Source: Defluviitaleaceae bacterium (GTDB lineage Bacteria > Bacillota > Clostridia > Lachnospirales > WRBF01). From it: 45,982 bases of DNA. Below the pieces are notes generated by a model that saw only the letters and a list, made by a program, of their open reading frames with translations, did no database searches and had not been told where the DNA came from. Every line of letters starts with the position of its first letter. Within the stretch, counting starts at the first letter, position 1. Location of the stretch: contig WRBF01000010.1 in NCBI GenBank assembly GCA_009784685.1, positions 1 through 45,982 of the forward strand, written 5' to 3'. The position numbers and the translations under genes are program-made. Positions 25,101 through 34,223 of this stretch are shown here, piece by piece.

Positions 25101-25133
25101 TCAACAAAGATTTGGACAAGTGAGGAGAGAGTT

Positions 25134-26171
25134 ATGAATACAAAAGAGATAATACTAAACTGCCTGGGAGAGCGGCTTGAAACACTTTTTACCGGGATTC
25201 AAGATGATTTTTTTATGCAAGTTGAAGAGCTTCGCTTCCGTGCCGGGCAGCCAATCATTATGATTCAAAAAGGGACGGAATACACAATTACGAATCAAAA
25301 AGAGATTTCTAAGAACATAAACATGGGTTGTTTGGTTGGTCAAGCAGATATATTGACGGTTTTAGAACTTACCAGCGGTAGATCAATGTATGCTTTTTCA
25401 GAGGATATTAAAAATGGGTTTATGACTATAAACGGGGGACATCGCATTGGAGTTGCAGGCAAGGTTGTAACTTCTCCCGACGGAATTAAAACTATTAAAA
25501 ATTTTAATTCGCTCAACATACGTATTTCGCATCAAATAATTGGATGCGCGGACAGCATAATGGGTCATATAACAAAAAATAAGCGGGAAGTTTTTCATAC
25601 AATGATTATCTCCCCGCCGGGATGCGGCAAAACGACTTTGCTTAGGGATATGATAAGACAGATAAGTAATGGGATTCAAGACCTGATAATAGGACAAACA
25701 GTAGGAATTGTTGATGAACGGTCTGAAATAGCCGGGTGCTATATGGGTGTTCCACAAAATGATATTGGAATACGGACGGATGTTTTGGACGGATGTAAAA
25801 AAGCCGAGGGCATGCTTATGCTGCTTAGAGCTATGTCACCGAAGGTAATTGCTGTTGACGAAATTGGTAAACATGAGGACGTACATGCAATTGATGACAT
25901 AATAAATGCTGGCGTTACAATTATTTGCACAGTTCACGGCAAGTCACTTGAAGATATTAGGAAAAAGCCTGTACTTAGTGAAATAATTGAAAAGGGTATA
26001 TTCAAGCGGTTTATTGTTCTAAAAAAGCCTGGCGAAGTTGAGGGTGTATATGATGAAAATTTTTCCCGGCAAAACCATCTGGAAAAATCGAAATTTGGCT
26101 TTGCACATGGAATGTGTACAGTATCAAATTCCTACTCTAAATTAGAAAGGGCTGAGGGGGGCGTATGTTAA
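25134..26171 (+). CDS. spoIIIAA: Stage III sporulation protein AA, secretion-type ATPase
   Basis: 345 residues from ATG 25134, which has GAGGAG upstream and follows the predicted sigma-E start site; the longer frame from 25035 would start upstream of that site. It resembles type II/IV secretion ATPases: Walker A PPGCGKTTLLRD, Walker B-like KVIAVDEIGKHED and a conserved ICTVHGKSLEDI. It is thought to power the SpoIIIA-SpoIIQ channel between mother cell and forespore, from the mother-cell side. The end overlaps spoIIIAB by 7 nt. Confidence 0.95.
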   Translation: MNTKEIILNCLGERLETLFTGIQDDFFMQVEELRFRAGQPIIMIQKGTEYTITNQKEISKNINMGCLVGQADILTVLELTSGRSMYAFSEDIKNGFMTINGGHRIGVAGKVVTSPDGIKTIKNFNSLNIRISHQIIGCADSIMGHITKNKREVFHTMIISPPGCGKTTLLRDMIRQISNGIQDLIIGQTVGIVDERSEIAGCYMGVPQNDIGIRTDVLDGCKKAEGMLMLLRAMSPKVIAVDEIGKHEDVHAIDDIINAGVTIICTVHGKSLEDIRKKPVLSEIIEKGIFKRFIVLKKPGEVEGVYDENFSRQNHLEKSKFGFAHGMCTVSNSYSKLERAEGGVC

Positions 26172-26692
26172 TTTTTCTTAATATAACCGGGATTGTTTTA
26201 ATAATGGTTTCTACAGGGCTTATAGGGCTTTATTATTCAAACGTTGATGGATATCGTATAAGCGATCTTTTAGAGTTTAAGCGTGCAATATCTATTTTGC
26301 AAAGCGAAATAGAATATACAGGGACTCCGTTGTCTGAGGCTGCTTCGAACGTGGCATTGAGAACAAATGGGTCTGTTAGCAGGATATTTGAGCGTTTAAG
26401 CGAATTAGTTGTTACAAACAGGCAAGATAGTATGGCGGATATATGGAAAACTGCATTTCTACCGGCTGTGGATGAGGCATATTTTTCAAAAAAAGACGTA
26501 GAACAGTTTTTGGAATTCGGAAATGCGCTTGGATATTTGGACAGCAACATGCAGCTGAAAAATATTACCCTGCTTTTGGATTACATAGAAAATCGAATTG
26601 ATGAGCTTAACGCAACTAAGATTAAAAACAGGAAAATGTATAGTTCGGCAGGGGTTTTGACAGGGCTTTTAATCGTTGTAATCTTGATATAA
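26165..26692 (+). CDS. spoIIIAB: Stage III sporulation protein AB
   Basis: 175 residues with an N-terminal transmembrane helix (~2-24, ITGIVLIMVSTGLIGLYYS), a central helical domain (DLLEFKRAISILQSEIEYTGTPLSEA, FLEFGNALGYLD) and a C-terminal membrane segment (~158-175). This resembles GspF-type platform proteins, and in the SpoIIIA complex AB is considered the platform partner of the AA ATPase. Confidence 0.93.
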   Translation: MLIFLNITGIVLIMVSTGLIGLYYSNVDGYRISDLLEFKRAISILQSEIEYTGTPLSEAASNVALRTNGSVSRIFERLSELVVTNRQDSMADIWKTAFLPAVDEAYFSKKDVEQFLEFGNALGYLDSNMQLKNITLLLDYIENRIDELNATKIKNRKMYSSAGVLTGLLIVVILI

Positions 26693-26714
26693 ATGATTTA
26701 AGGGGATGAATTAA

Positions 26715-26909
26715 ATGGATATTAGCATTGTTTTCCAAATAGCAGCGGTAGGTATATTAGTATCTGTTCTTAACCAAGTGCTTGTGCGTGCCGGACGGGA
26801 AGAGCAGGCTATGATGACAACGCTTGCAGGGCTTATAGTGGTATTGTTTTGGATAATACGTTATATAAGCGACTTGTTTAATACGGTTCAGACGATATTT
26901 AATTTATAG
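26715..26909 (+). CDS. spoIIIAC: Stage III sporulation protein AC
   Basis: 64 residues, the usual small size, with two transmembrane helices (~5-24 and ~38-56) joined by the conserved NQVLVRAGREEQAMMTTLAG loop. Membrane component of the SpoIIIA complex. Its last 13 codons and stop form the first unit of a 46-bp tandem triplication, so DNA coding the same C-terminus recurs twice beyond the stop codon. Confidence 0.93.
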   Translation: MDISIVFQIAAVGILVSVLNQVLVRAGREEQAMMTTLAGLIVVLFWIIRYISDLFNTVQTIFNL

Positions 26910-27008
26910 GAGCAGCGACTTGTTTAATACGGTTCAGACGATATTTAATTTATAGGAGCAGCGACTTGTTTAATACAGTCCAAACGATATTTAATCTGTA
27001 GGAGCAAT
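26871..27008 (+). repeat. 46-bp tandem triplication at the spoIIIAC/spoIIIAD junction
   Basis: Three consecutive units at 26871-26916, 26917-26962 and 26963-27008. Units 1 and 2 are identical. Unit 3 differs at a few bases. Each unit contains the sequence for the C-terminus of SpoIIIAC (DLFNTVQTIFNL and stop) plus a TAGGAGC ribosome-binding region. Only unit 1 is in frame with spoIIIAC, because 46 is not a multiple of three. The RBS in unit 3 serves spoIIIAD. Confidence 0.95.
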
Positions 27009-27014
27009 GAACTT

Positions 27015-27404
27015 ATGGAGATAATGCAAATTGTTATAATCGGTATAATAACCGCTATTTTAGCGATCACAGTTAAAAAACAAAGCCCGGATATGGCGGC
27101 GATAATATCAATTGCAGGCAGTGTGCTTATTTTTGTTACGATACTACCGATGCTCTCAGGTGTTATAGGGATTCTTTCAAGCATCGAAAGCCAAATAAGC
27201 ATTGATACGGCTTATGTTGTTATCGTGATTAAAGTAATAGGCGTTGCTTACATAGCGGAGTTTGGAGCACAAATATGTGCCGATGCAGGAGAGACAAGCC
27301 TTGCATCTAAAATAGAAATGAGCGGCAAAATAATCATAATGGTTCTTTCCGCACCGATTATTGTTTCTATGCTTGATATGATATTGGCTATTTTACCAAG
27401 TTAG
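27015..27404 (+). CDS. spoIIIAD: Stage III sporulation protein AD
   Basis: 129 residues with four hydrophobic segments. Family features: VIIGIITAILAITVKKQSPDMA, the central IKVIGVAYIAEFGAQICADAGETSLASKIEMSGK region and a hydrophobic C-terminus. Integral membrane part of the SpoIIIA complex. The start ATG 27015 uses the GGAGC site of the third repeat unit. Confidence 0.94.
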   Translation: MEIMQIVIIGIITAILAITVKKQSPDMAAIISIAGSVLIFVTILPMLSGVIGILSSIESQISIDTAYVVIVIKVIGVAYIAEFGAQICADAGETSLASKIEMSGKIIIMVLSAPIIVSMLDMILAILPS

Positions 27405-27419
27405 ATTGGTGGTGTACAT

Positions 27420-28550
27420 ATGATAAAAATTATAATTCTATCGCTGCTAGTTTTTATTCAAACGGCGGACGTAGCTTTAGCATCTGGTGAGGTTAATCTC
27501 TTTAGTGAACAGCTGTCATCATTCGATTTTGCAAATATTGACAGAACTATGGAATCATCAGGCGGAGCTGTTCAAATAAGCTTTACGGAGCTGATAACCG
27601 GAGTTCTTGCAGGCGAACTTTCGTTATCACCTGCTGAAATATTCAGATGGATTGTAAGAACTGCTCTAAATGAAATTTACTCAAGCGGTTTTCTAATGGT
27701 GCAGCTTGTCATAATTGCCCTTCTAAGCGCAGTAATAAACGCCTTGACTGATTCGTTCAAAACAAAATCGGTAGGTGAAATAGGCTTTTATGTATGTTAT
27801 GCGGCACTGGTTTCCGTTTTACTTTCTTCAATAAGAATCAGCATTGATGCCATGAGCACAGCGGTATCTAACATGGCAAATCTTATGCAGTCATCTCTGC
27901 CTTTAATGGCCGGGCTTATGGTTATGGCGGGGGATGTTGCTTGCGCAATTGCGATGGAGCCGCTTGTTCTTTTATCTGTCAACTCAATAACCGTGCTGCT
28001 CCAAACGCTGATTATCCCTTTGGCGATATCTGCGGCGGTAATTCAAACTGTAAATTATTTAACAGAAAAAGAAACTTTAGGCAAGCTAAGCGAGCTAATA
28101 CGCAAGAGCTGTATTTTGGCATTTACTGTGTTTGCCGTTTTGTTCTCAATTATTTTAAGCCTTGTTAGAATAAGTGCGCCGATAATAAATAACCTTGCCC
28201 TTAGAACTGCAAGATCAGCCGGAGGAGCCGTTCCGGTTGTCGGCGGATTTTTAACAAGTGCTGTTGATACTGTTCTCTTTTGGGCAGCAGCAGTAAGAAG
28301 TGCGGCACTTGTTTCAATCATTACAGCGATTATTTTAATTTGTGGGATTCCTATCATAAAAATGCTTGCGATGGTCGTTATTTATAAATTTACTGCGGCG
28401 GTAATTGAGCCTATTTGCGATAAGCGTATCGTAAAATGCATTGATACTATTGGTACATATACTTTGCTATTTGCCTGCGCTACAACAGTGGTTACAGTTA
28501 TGTTCATATTTTCTGTTGTCATGATGCTGTCATTTGGGGGATTAGTATGA
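27420..28550 (+). CDS. spoIIIAE: Stage III sporulation protein AE
   Basis: 376 residues: a signal-like N-terminus (IIILSLLVFIQTADVALAS), a short extracytoplasmic part, then a C-terminal ~280-residue multi-pass domain (6-8 hydrophobic segments) with family blocks LLSAVINALTDSF, NMANLMQSSLPLMAGLM and RSAGGAVPVVGGFLTSAVDT. Largest membrane subunit of the SpoIIIA channel. It overlaps spoIIIAF by 4 nt. Confidence 0.94.
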   Translation: MIKIIILSLLVFIQTADVALASGEVNLFSEQLSSFDFANIDRTMESSGGAVQISFTELITGVLAGELSLSPAEIFRWIVRTALNEIYSSGFLMVQLVIIALLSAVINALTDSFKTKSVGEIGFYVCYAALVSVLLSSIRISIDAMSTAVSNMANLMQSSLPLMAGLMVMAGDVACAIAMEPLVLLSVNSITVLLQTLIIPLAISAAVIQTVNYLTEKETLGKLSELIRKSCILAFTVFAVLFSIILSLVRISAPIINNLALRTARSAGGAVPVVGGFLTSAVDTVLFWAAAVRSAALVSIITAIILICGIPIIKMLAMVVIYKFTAAVIEPICDKRIVKCIDTIGTYTLLFACATTVVTVMFIFSVVMMLSFGGLV

Positions 28551-29146
28551 GTTACATAAACGATTATGTAAGAAACATAGCCTTCTTCTTAATATTCGCA
28601 TCATTTGCGGGGATAATCCTGCCGGAAGGCAAATATAAAAAATACATAAATGTTGTTTTGGGGCTAGTCCTTATCGTTATACTGCTCTCTCCATTTTATA
28701 GGTTTTTAAGCACTGGTAATTTTGATGTTGATGAGCTTATTGATTCGCTAAATATATCATCAGCATTTGCAAGTGATGTTTCGCAGTATGAAGAAATGCG
28801 CAACAGAGCTATTACAAGTGAATTTTTGACATCTTTAAGGGCTTATACGGAAAATCTTTTGTTAGAAAGTAATTTTGTTTTAACAGATCTTTCAGCAGAT
28901 TTTGATATAAACACAGGTACAATAATGTCAATGCATTTAACAGTAAAAGAGAGAGAATCTCCGCCAGGCGAACCAAACTCAGATCAAAACCGACGCCCTT
29001 TTATTCGAATAGAGCCAATTAGAATAAACAACTTTGCTGCTAGAAATGTAGAATCGCAAGAAATAACAGATATGAAAATAATGATTTCGAACTTCTACGG
29101 TGTAGACGTTGATAATATATATATAGAAGTACAGGAGATGAGATGA
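28547..29146 (+). CDS. spoIIIAF: Stage III sporulation protein AF
   Basis: 199 residues. Two N-terminal transmembrane helices (~9-28 and ~35-54, with LPEGKYKKYINVVLGLVLIV between and in the second) are followed by a soluble domain of ring-building-motif type (ENLLLESNFVLTDLSADFDI...; ITDMKIMISNFYGVDVDNIYIEVQ). The domain would face the space between the two membranes of the engulfed forespore. It ends 1 nt before spoIIIAG. Confidence 0.9.
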   Translation: MSYINDYVRNIAFFLIFASFAGIILPEGKYKKYINVVLGLVLIVILLSPFYRFLSTGNFDVDELIDSLNISSAFASDVSQYEEMRNRAITSEFLTSLRAYTENLLLESNFVLTDLSADFDINTGTIMSMHLTVKERESPPGEPNSDQNRRPFIRIEPIRINNFAARNVESQEITDMKIMISNFYGVDVDNIYIEVQEMR

Positions 29147-29147
29147 G

Positions 29148-29753
29148 ATGCAAAGCAAACTACAAGAGTTATTTAAAAAGAAGGATAAAAAAACCGTGGT
29201 AAATCTTTTAGCAATCTTGGTTGCCGGGCTTATATTGCTAACTTTCAGTGGGTCACTTTTCGGTGGGACAACAGATGATACATCATCAGATATCATACTG
29301 CAAGAGAATATTGAGCCTGTTATGGCAATGAATGTTATGCCAAGCCAAGACAGAAATATTAGTCACGAGGCAGATCTTGAAAGGCGGCTTGAAGAAATAT
29401 TATCGCTTGTTTCAGGTGCAGGTGAAGTAAGAGTTATGGTTACAATACGGCAGGAAAGAGAATTAATTATCGCATCAGATACTATTCATAATACTTTTAT
29501 AACAAAAGAATCAGACAGTGACGGAGGAATTAGAGAAATTTCAGACATAAATATTGAAGAACGCAATATACTTATTCAAGATAACGGAGGACTAAGACCT
29601 CTCATACTAACCGAAAATTCGCCCCAAATAGAGGGTATTATAATAATAGCGCAAGGAGGAGATAACATCTTAGTAAGAGACGCACTGATAAGAGCGTCGC
29701 AAGCCGTTTTAGGAATAAATATAAACAGAATTCAAGTATTGAAAATGAAATAG
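29148..29753 (+). CDS. spoIIIAG: Stage III sporulation protein AG
   Basis: 201 residues. Short basic N-terminus, one transmembrane helix (~19-38), then a soluble region with a disordered linker and the ring-building motif (LEEILSLVSGAGEVRVMVTI ... IIIAQGGDNILVRDALIRAS). SpoIIIAG forms a large ring in Bacillus, resembling secretion-system rings. The GAGEVRVM sequence is a family hallmark. Confidence 0.94.
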   Translation: MQSKLQELFKKKDKKTVVNLLAILVAGLILLTFSGSLFGGTTDDTSSDIILQENIEPVMAMNVMPSQDRNISHEADLERRLEEILSLVSGAGEVRVMVTIRQERELIIASDTIHNTFITKESDSDGGIREISDINIEERNILIQDNGGLRPLILTENSPQIEGIIIIAQGGDNILVRDALIRASQAVLGININRIQVLKMK

Positions 29754-29766
29754 GAGGTACAAACAT

Positions 29767-30435
29767 ATGTTTGCATTAAGAAGGAACCAAGTAATTATAA
29801 CCGCTTTAGTTGTTATGATAGCAGTAGCGGGGTATTTAAACTATACCGATGCAAGAAGAATGGATGATCCGGTGGGAATTATGCTTGATGACCGGAGTGA
29901 CATTACGACGTTTATGACAGACGGGGAAACGATAACATCCGTTTTTGGCGGAGATTTAGAGAATTCTCTTGAAATCACCCATAATCCATACATAGCAGTA
30001 TCTGATGGAATTGCCGTTTTGCCCACAAGCAGCGAAGTCATGTCAGAGCCGGGTGAAGCAGTATTTGTAAGCACGAGCGTCAATCTTCCGTTTTTCGTAG
30101 AGGCAAAGCTTGAAAGAGAGCAAGCAAGGTCAAAACAGCGTGATATTTTGCTTGAGATGATAAACAATGATAATATAGAACAAGCACAACGCGCTGAAAG
30201 CGCAAATGCAATGCTTGAAATTCAAAGTAGAATCGAAAAAGAAACGGCTTCTGAAGCTATGATAGAGGCTAAAGGATTTAGAGAAGCGTATGTACGCATT
30301 GGTCCTGATACTGTTGATGTAGTTGTAGGAAAAGAAGCGTTGACAGACGCTGATGTTGCACAAATCGAAGATATCGTTAGACGCAAAACGGGAATGGATA
30401 CTTCACAGATTAGAATTAGTACGCTTAGACGATAA
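29767..30435 (+). CDS. spoIIIAH: Stage III sporulation protein AH
   Basis: 222 residues. N-terminal helix (RRNQVIITALVVMIAVAGYL) with the usual N-terminal LRRNQ, a long variable extracytoplasmic linker, a coiled-coil (KLEREQARSKQRDILLEMI) and the YscJ-like domain (AKGFREAYVRIGPDTVDVVV; VAQIEDIVRRKTGMD). SpoIIIAH binds SpoIIQ across the intermembrane space. Last gene of the operon, followed by a strong terminator. Confidence 0.95.
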   Translation: MFALRRNQVIITALVVMIAVAGYLNYTDARRMDDPVGIMLDDRSDITTFMTDGETITSVFGGDLENSLEITHNPYIAVSDGIAVLPTSSEVMSEPGEAVFVSTSVNLPFFVEAKLEREQARSKQRDILLEMINNDNIEQAQRAESANAMLEIQSRIEKETASEAMIEAKGFREAYVRIGPDTVDVVVGKEALTDADVAQIEDIVRRKTGMDTSQIRISTLRR

Positions 30436-30444
30436 GTCTTAGAC

Positions 30445-30476
30445 AAAAAACCGCCATTCGCTATGGCGGTTTTTTT
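30445..30476. terminator. Terminator shared by spoIIIA and the chemoreceptor gene
   Basis: AAAAAA + CCGCCAT/ATGGCGG stem with a TCGCT loop + seven T residues. The A- and T-tracts on either side make it work in both directions between the convergent spoIIIAH (plus) and chemoreceptor (minus) genes. Confidence 0.93.
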
Positions 30477-30540
30477 GTAAGTGTTACTACTGTAAAAAAA
30501 TTTGGTCTTTGGAATCCATTGGATGGACTGCCATCTGCAT

Positions 30541-33174
30541 TTATTGGTGCAATTTAAAAAATGCTACTAACTGCCGCAGTATTTCTGCTTGCGAGTTAAG
30601 TTCTTCTGATGCAGCAGCAGTTTCTTCAGAAACAGCTGAATTGCTTTGTACTACATTTGATATTTCCGCAAGCCCATCGCTGACTTGCTCAATCGCTTCC
30701 GCTTGCTCTTTTGAAGAGGTGGAAATATTACTTATAATTTCCAATACCTCATCAGCATTTTGAACAATAGTCTCTAAGGATTGTGAAGTGGATTCCGCAA
30801 TTCCTGAACCAGATTCTACTCGGTTAATAGAGTCTTCGATAAGGGCTGTAGTTTCTACAGCGGACTGTTGGCTGCGAGCTGCAAGATTACGCACTTCCTC
30901 TGCAACCACAGCAAAACCTTTTCCATGTTCCCCTGCTCTTGCCGCTTCCACTGCCGCATTAAGCGCAAGCAAATTGGTTTGGAACGCAATATCTTGAATA
31001 ACCTTTATAATCTTAGAGATGTCATCAGATGATTCTCTGATTTTTGCCATAGCTCCCACCATTTGCTTCATAGCTTCATTGCCGCTTTCGGCGTTAGCTG
31101 TAGACTTGTTAGAAAGTTCGTTAGCGGTAATTGCATTATCCGCATTTTGTTGGGTCTGTTGATTAATCACATCTATAGTAGCATTAAGTTCTTCCACCGA
31201 GCTGGCTTGTTTTTGTGCACCGCTTGCTAAATCGTTTGCACTGGTAGAAATTTGTTTTGCGCCGGACAACACTTGATCAGAAGCTGAAGAAATTTCTGAC
31301 ATAGTCTTGTGCAAGGTGGCGCTGATATTGTTTATTGAGCTTTTCATTGCGGCAAAATCTCCGATATATTCACGTGCAATGCTAACGGTTAAATCGCCGT
31401 TAGCAATCGCTGCTAATGCCATGTTGACTTCATCCACATAACTTTTGATAATGCCTGTAGATTTTTGAACTACGCTTTCTACAGCATCCTGTGCTTTAGC
31501 AATATCCTTCGTATCATCATCATAGTCGCTCTTAGCAATGCTTACATCCAAATTCCCTTTTTCGAAAGCCGAAACAATAGTGTCAGTCAACTTTTCAGTG
31601 CGTTCACTACGGTAAGAGTTTAGCTTGTCCGTATGTCTTTGAATATCACGAATTTCCGTAGTATCTACCATGAACATCAAGATACATACAACTTTACCAT
31701 CAACGACAAACGGCGTGCAGCCAACTTGAAAATTAAAGCGTTGGCTTGGGTTTAGCTGTAATTGTATATCTTCTATTACCTGTGTCGTTCCATCTCTTAA
31801 AGCATTAACAATTGCTAGGTTGCTTGCAATATCATCGTGCAAAAAGTCGTTAATGTGCATACCAACTACGCTCTGGTTCTTGGTATTCGTGTGTTCTTTT
31901 GCAATTTGATTGGCATATAGCACTTTGCAATTTGTATCCATATATATAAAGGGTTCTGACACTACATCAAGGCTAAGCAAAAACTCATCAGCGATACCAT
32001 TTGCCTTTTCCAGGATGTTGGCAAAAGCACCCTCAAGCCGGGAGTCTTGAAGCCTGAAAAGGACATCACCATGAGTATATGCATCTTCACTTTTTAAAAA
32101 GTTTTCTTCCAGTATATTCAGGCTTTGCACAATCTCTAAAAAAGCACTGTAGAGCTGACCTACTTCATCACCAGTAATTCTTGATTTATCTATATTTACA
32201 TTCACATTACCTTTCGATACATCGCTTGCTATTTGTGTCAAGTTTTTTATTGGCTGAGTAAGTTTGCCTACTATAAAGAACATTGCGGCAAGTGCAATTG
32301 CAAGACCTATAAGTGATATCAAAATTACGGTTGTGATTACCGAAGCGTTCCGAGCGTTAATGCCTTCAAGGGGAAGTCCCATGAACATTGAGCCAAACAT
32401 GTTGCCATTTGGGTCTACAAGCGGCATATAAAATGCACTAAACTCTTGACCAAAAATTGTAGTTGTTGTAAAAATTTCTTCTTGGTTTGCCAATCGCTCT
32501 AATATTTCGGTATCTTCTAACCTTGTTCCCACAACGCTGTTTCCGTTTTCATCAAGTATAGTAGATGCAACTCGTAAATCGTCTACGAAGACGGTAATTT
32601 CGGCATTAAATCTTTCGGCGAGTTCATTAACTGAATCTTGAGTGTCTAACGCAAAGCCGACAAACGCAATTCCAATAACCTCTCTGTCGTAATGGATAGG
32701 TACAGCAGCTCGTATGGGCATATGATATCCTGTAAGCGGTGTGTAAGCAACAGATATTACGCCATCCAAAGCAGCAGCTAATGCAGGTGTTATTAGTGGA
32801 TCTCCATATCGGTCACGTTCAAAGCTTCTGGCTAAAATAATAGGCGTATCGTCTGCGATGCTGATTGTCGATATGCCATATCTTGGCATCAATTCATCAA
32901 TCACCCTAAAAATTTCAGGGGTGCTTCTGTTTAACACTGCTTGAGCTAATTGAGGGTTTGCTGCAACGTGAACTCCGCGGTCAATAGCGCTCATGCGAAG
33001 CTCTTCTGTTATTTCTCTTAGACCGTTAGCAGCGACCTCTAATCTTTCGTCTACTAAGTGCCCGGTAAAATTGCTAAACTGCCTAATAGTGGTCGCAAGC
33101 GTTACCACAAGTATTATTGATATTAATATTGTAGCAGGTAAAAGTATTTTACTTCTGAATCCTAGATTCTTCAT
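30541..33174 (-). CDS. Methyl-accepting chemotaxis protein (Cache-HAMP-PAS-MA)
   Basis: About 877 residues from ATG 33174 (AAGGGA upstream; the in-frame TTG at 33183 is too close to it). TM1 (~11-30), an extracellular Cache-like ligand domain (~35-285, with [20 protein letters not shown]), TM2 (~290-312), HAMP ([18 protein letters not shown]), a cytoplasmic PAS domain (~405-520, [20 protein letters not shown]), a second HAMP-like helical stretch and the signalling domain with the CheA/CheW tip [19 protein letters not shown] and LAARSQQSA. It should sense an external ligand and perhaps a redox or internal cue via PAS. No che genes are nearby and the ligand is unknown. Confidence 0.92.
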   Translation of the reverse strand: MKNLGFRSKILLPATILISIILVVTLATTIRQFSNFTGHLVDERLEVAANGLREITEELRMSAIDRGVHVAANPQLAQAVLNRSTPEIFRVIDELMPRYGISTISIADDTPIILARSFERDRYGDPLITPALAAALDGVISVAYTPLTGYHMPIRAAVPIHYDREVIGIAFVGFALDTQDSVNELAERFNAEITVFVDDLRVASTILDENGNSVVGTRLEDTEILERLANQEEIFTTTTIFGQEFSAFYMPLVDPNGNMFGSMFMGLPLEGINARNASVITTVILISLIGLAIALAAMFFIVGKLTQPIKNLTQIASDVSKGNVNVNIDKSRITGDEVGQLYSAFLEIVQSLNILEENFLKSEDAYTHGDVLFRLQDSRLEGAFANILEKANGIADEFLLSLDVVSEPFIYMDTNCKVLYANQIAKEHTNTKNQSVVGMHINDFLHDDIASNLAIVNALRDGTTQVIEDIQLQLNPSQRFNFQVGCTPFVVDGKVVCILMFMVDTTEIRDIQRHTDKLNSYRSERTEKLTDTIVSAFEKGNLDVSIAKSDYDDDTKDIAKAQDAVESVVQKSTGIIKSYVDEVNMALAAIANGDLTVSIAREYIGDFAAMKSSINNISATLHKTMSEISSASDQVLSGAKQISTSANDLASGAQKQASSVEELNATIDVINQQTQQNADNAITANELSNKSTANAESGNEAMKQMVGAMAKIRESSDDISKIIKVIQDIAFQTNLLALNAAVEAARAGEHGKGFAVVAEEVRNLAARSQQSAVETTALIEDSINRVESGSGIAESTSQSLETIVQNADEVLEIISNISTSSKEQAEAIEQVSDGLAEISNVVQSNSAVSEETAAASEELNSQAEILRQLVAFFKLHQ

Positions 33175-34000
33175 TATCAACAATTCCCTTCGTTATCATT
33201 TTCTTCATATAACAATTAAATAAACACTATGGATTGCTCAATAAGCTTTTTTACCCGTCGATATGGTCTGGCTATACTCGTATCCTCTCAAAACAGTAGC
33301 AGAAAAAAGACAAGTTTTTGTTACTGTTTTGGGGATACGAGTATATGTGCCAAAATGTTGTATTTTATGTGCTAAAACACAAAATATGGTCGTCCTCTAC
33401 ATTTGAAATGCAAAGAACAACCATTATCCATATTTTGAGATATTTGACTCCCCGGAACTTCAAAAAGACAGACGGCTTGCTTGTTGGTTATAGAATGTCT
33501 CTTTAGCATTTTGTCAACTCCTAATCTGAAAATAAAAAATTTTGTAAAATCATTGATATGCTAAAAGTCCGCAGAAGAATTTTTACACAAAATCAAGTTT
33601 TGTGTAGCAGCTGGCTGCCTATTAAATTACTCTAACTAGACCCTATAGCTTTGCGTCATTGTCTTTCAACAATGTTGCCCATATGCAATTTATTTGATAC
33701 TTTATTCACTATAGCATCTTTTCTATGAAGATGTCAATAGACTATAAGGATTTTCAGCCGTATTTTGCTCAATTCATGTAATATGTAGATAATAATTTAT
33801 GCATGTTCACTTTGAGTAGTGTTTTCGTCAGGATTTGGCAAAAATTGCAATCATGCCGAGGCGGTTATTGACCATAACAGATATATAGGACTAGGTTATA
33901 AAAATAGGAAAAGCACCGTATCCGCTATAAAAAGGATCGGTGCTTTAAATAAATGTATGCTAAATAGGTTTTACGCAGAGCGGTGCATCAGAAAATATGT
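33175..34000. other. ~830-bp gene-poor stretch with three strong hairpins
   Basis: No ORF here looks like a protein; the longest frames are AT-rich and lack ribosome sites. Three inverted repeats stand out: 33274-33344, 33584-33606 (TACACAAAA/TTTTGTGTA) and 33910-33946 (AAAGCACCG/CGGTGCTTT, extended by ATCC/GGAT). The last could be an intrinsic terminator of a small transcript, but its T-tract is short. No tRNA or known RNA family recognised. Confidence 0.5.
33274..33344. repeat. 71-bp long-stem inverted repeat
   Basis: Outer arms ATACTCGTATCC (33274-33285) and GGATACGAGTAT (33333-33344) pair perfectly over 12 bp. Inner arms CAAAACAGTA (33289-33298) and TACTGTTTTG (33322-33331) pair over 10 bp, with a ~23-nt A-rich loop. 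It lies ~100 bp upstream of the chemoreceptor start. It may be a transcript hairpin, a terminator lacking a T-tract, or a relic of a small mobile repeat. Confidence 0.8.
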
Positions 34001-34002
34001 TA

Positions 34003-34219
34003 GGGCGTGTTCCCACTATCTGAAACGTTCATCTTTTTGCAGGTTTTGCGCCACTCTTCTCAGCACTTTTGCTATGCAAAAGCCGCCTTTAGCGTCCGAC
34101 CTTCTTGTCGATGCATATTAAAAATTCTTGAAATACGTTCAGTATTTCTGCAAATTTTTGCCTCGATTGACACAAAACCTGCTGAAAATCTGTGCATTCC
34201 CGATAGTGGGAACACGCCC
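34003..34219. mobile_element. 217-bp MITE with TA target duplication
   Basis: Terminal inverted repeats GGGCGTGTTCCCACTATC match perfectly over 18 bp (34003-34020 and 34219-34202) and continue imperfectly for ~50 bp, including a shared GCAGGTTTTG. The element is bounded by TA on both sides (34001-34002, 34220-34221), as for IS630/Tc1-mariner-type elements. It has no transposase. Internal hairpin GAAATAC/GTATTTC. A near-identical copy in the opposite orientation starts at 45862. It lies directly after the NlpC/P60 stop codon. Confidence 0.85.
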
Positions 34220-34223
34220 TAAT

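Noticed and set aside
25035-25133. Longer SpoIIIAA start at 25035
   Set aside because: It lies upstream of the predicted sigma-E start site and has no ribosome site; ATG 25134 has GAGGAG and gives the family's usual N-terminus.
26871-27008. Tandem units as a CRISPR array
   Set aside because: The units are directly adjacent without spacers and encode the SpoIIIAC C-terminus; this is a tandem duplication.
33819-34121. 100-codon plus-strand frame before the NlpC/P60 gene
   Set aside because: It has no ribosome site, runs through the hairpin at 33910-33946 and into the MITE, and the translation has no recognisable features.
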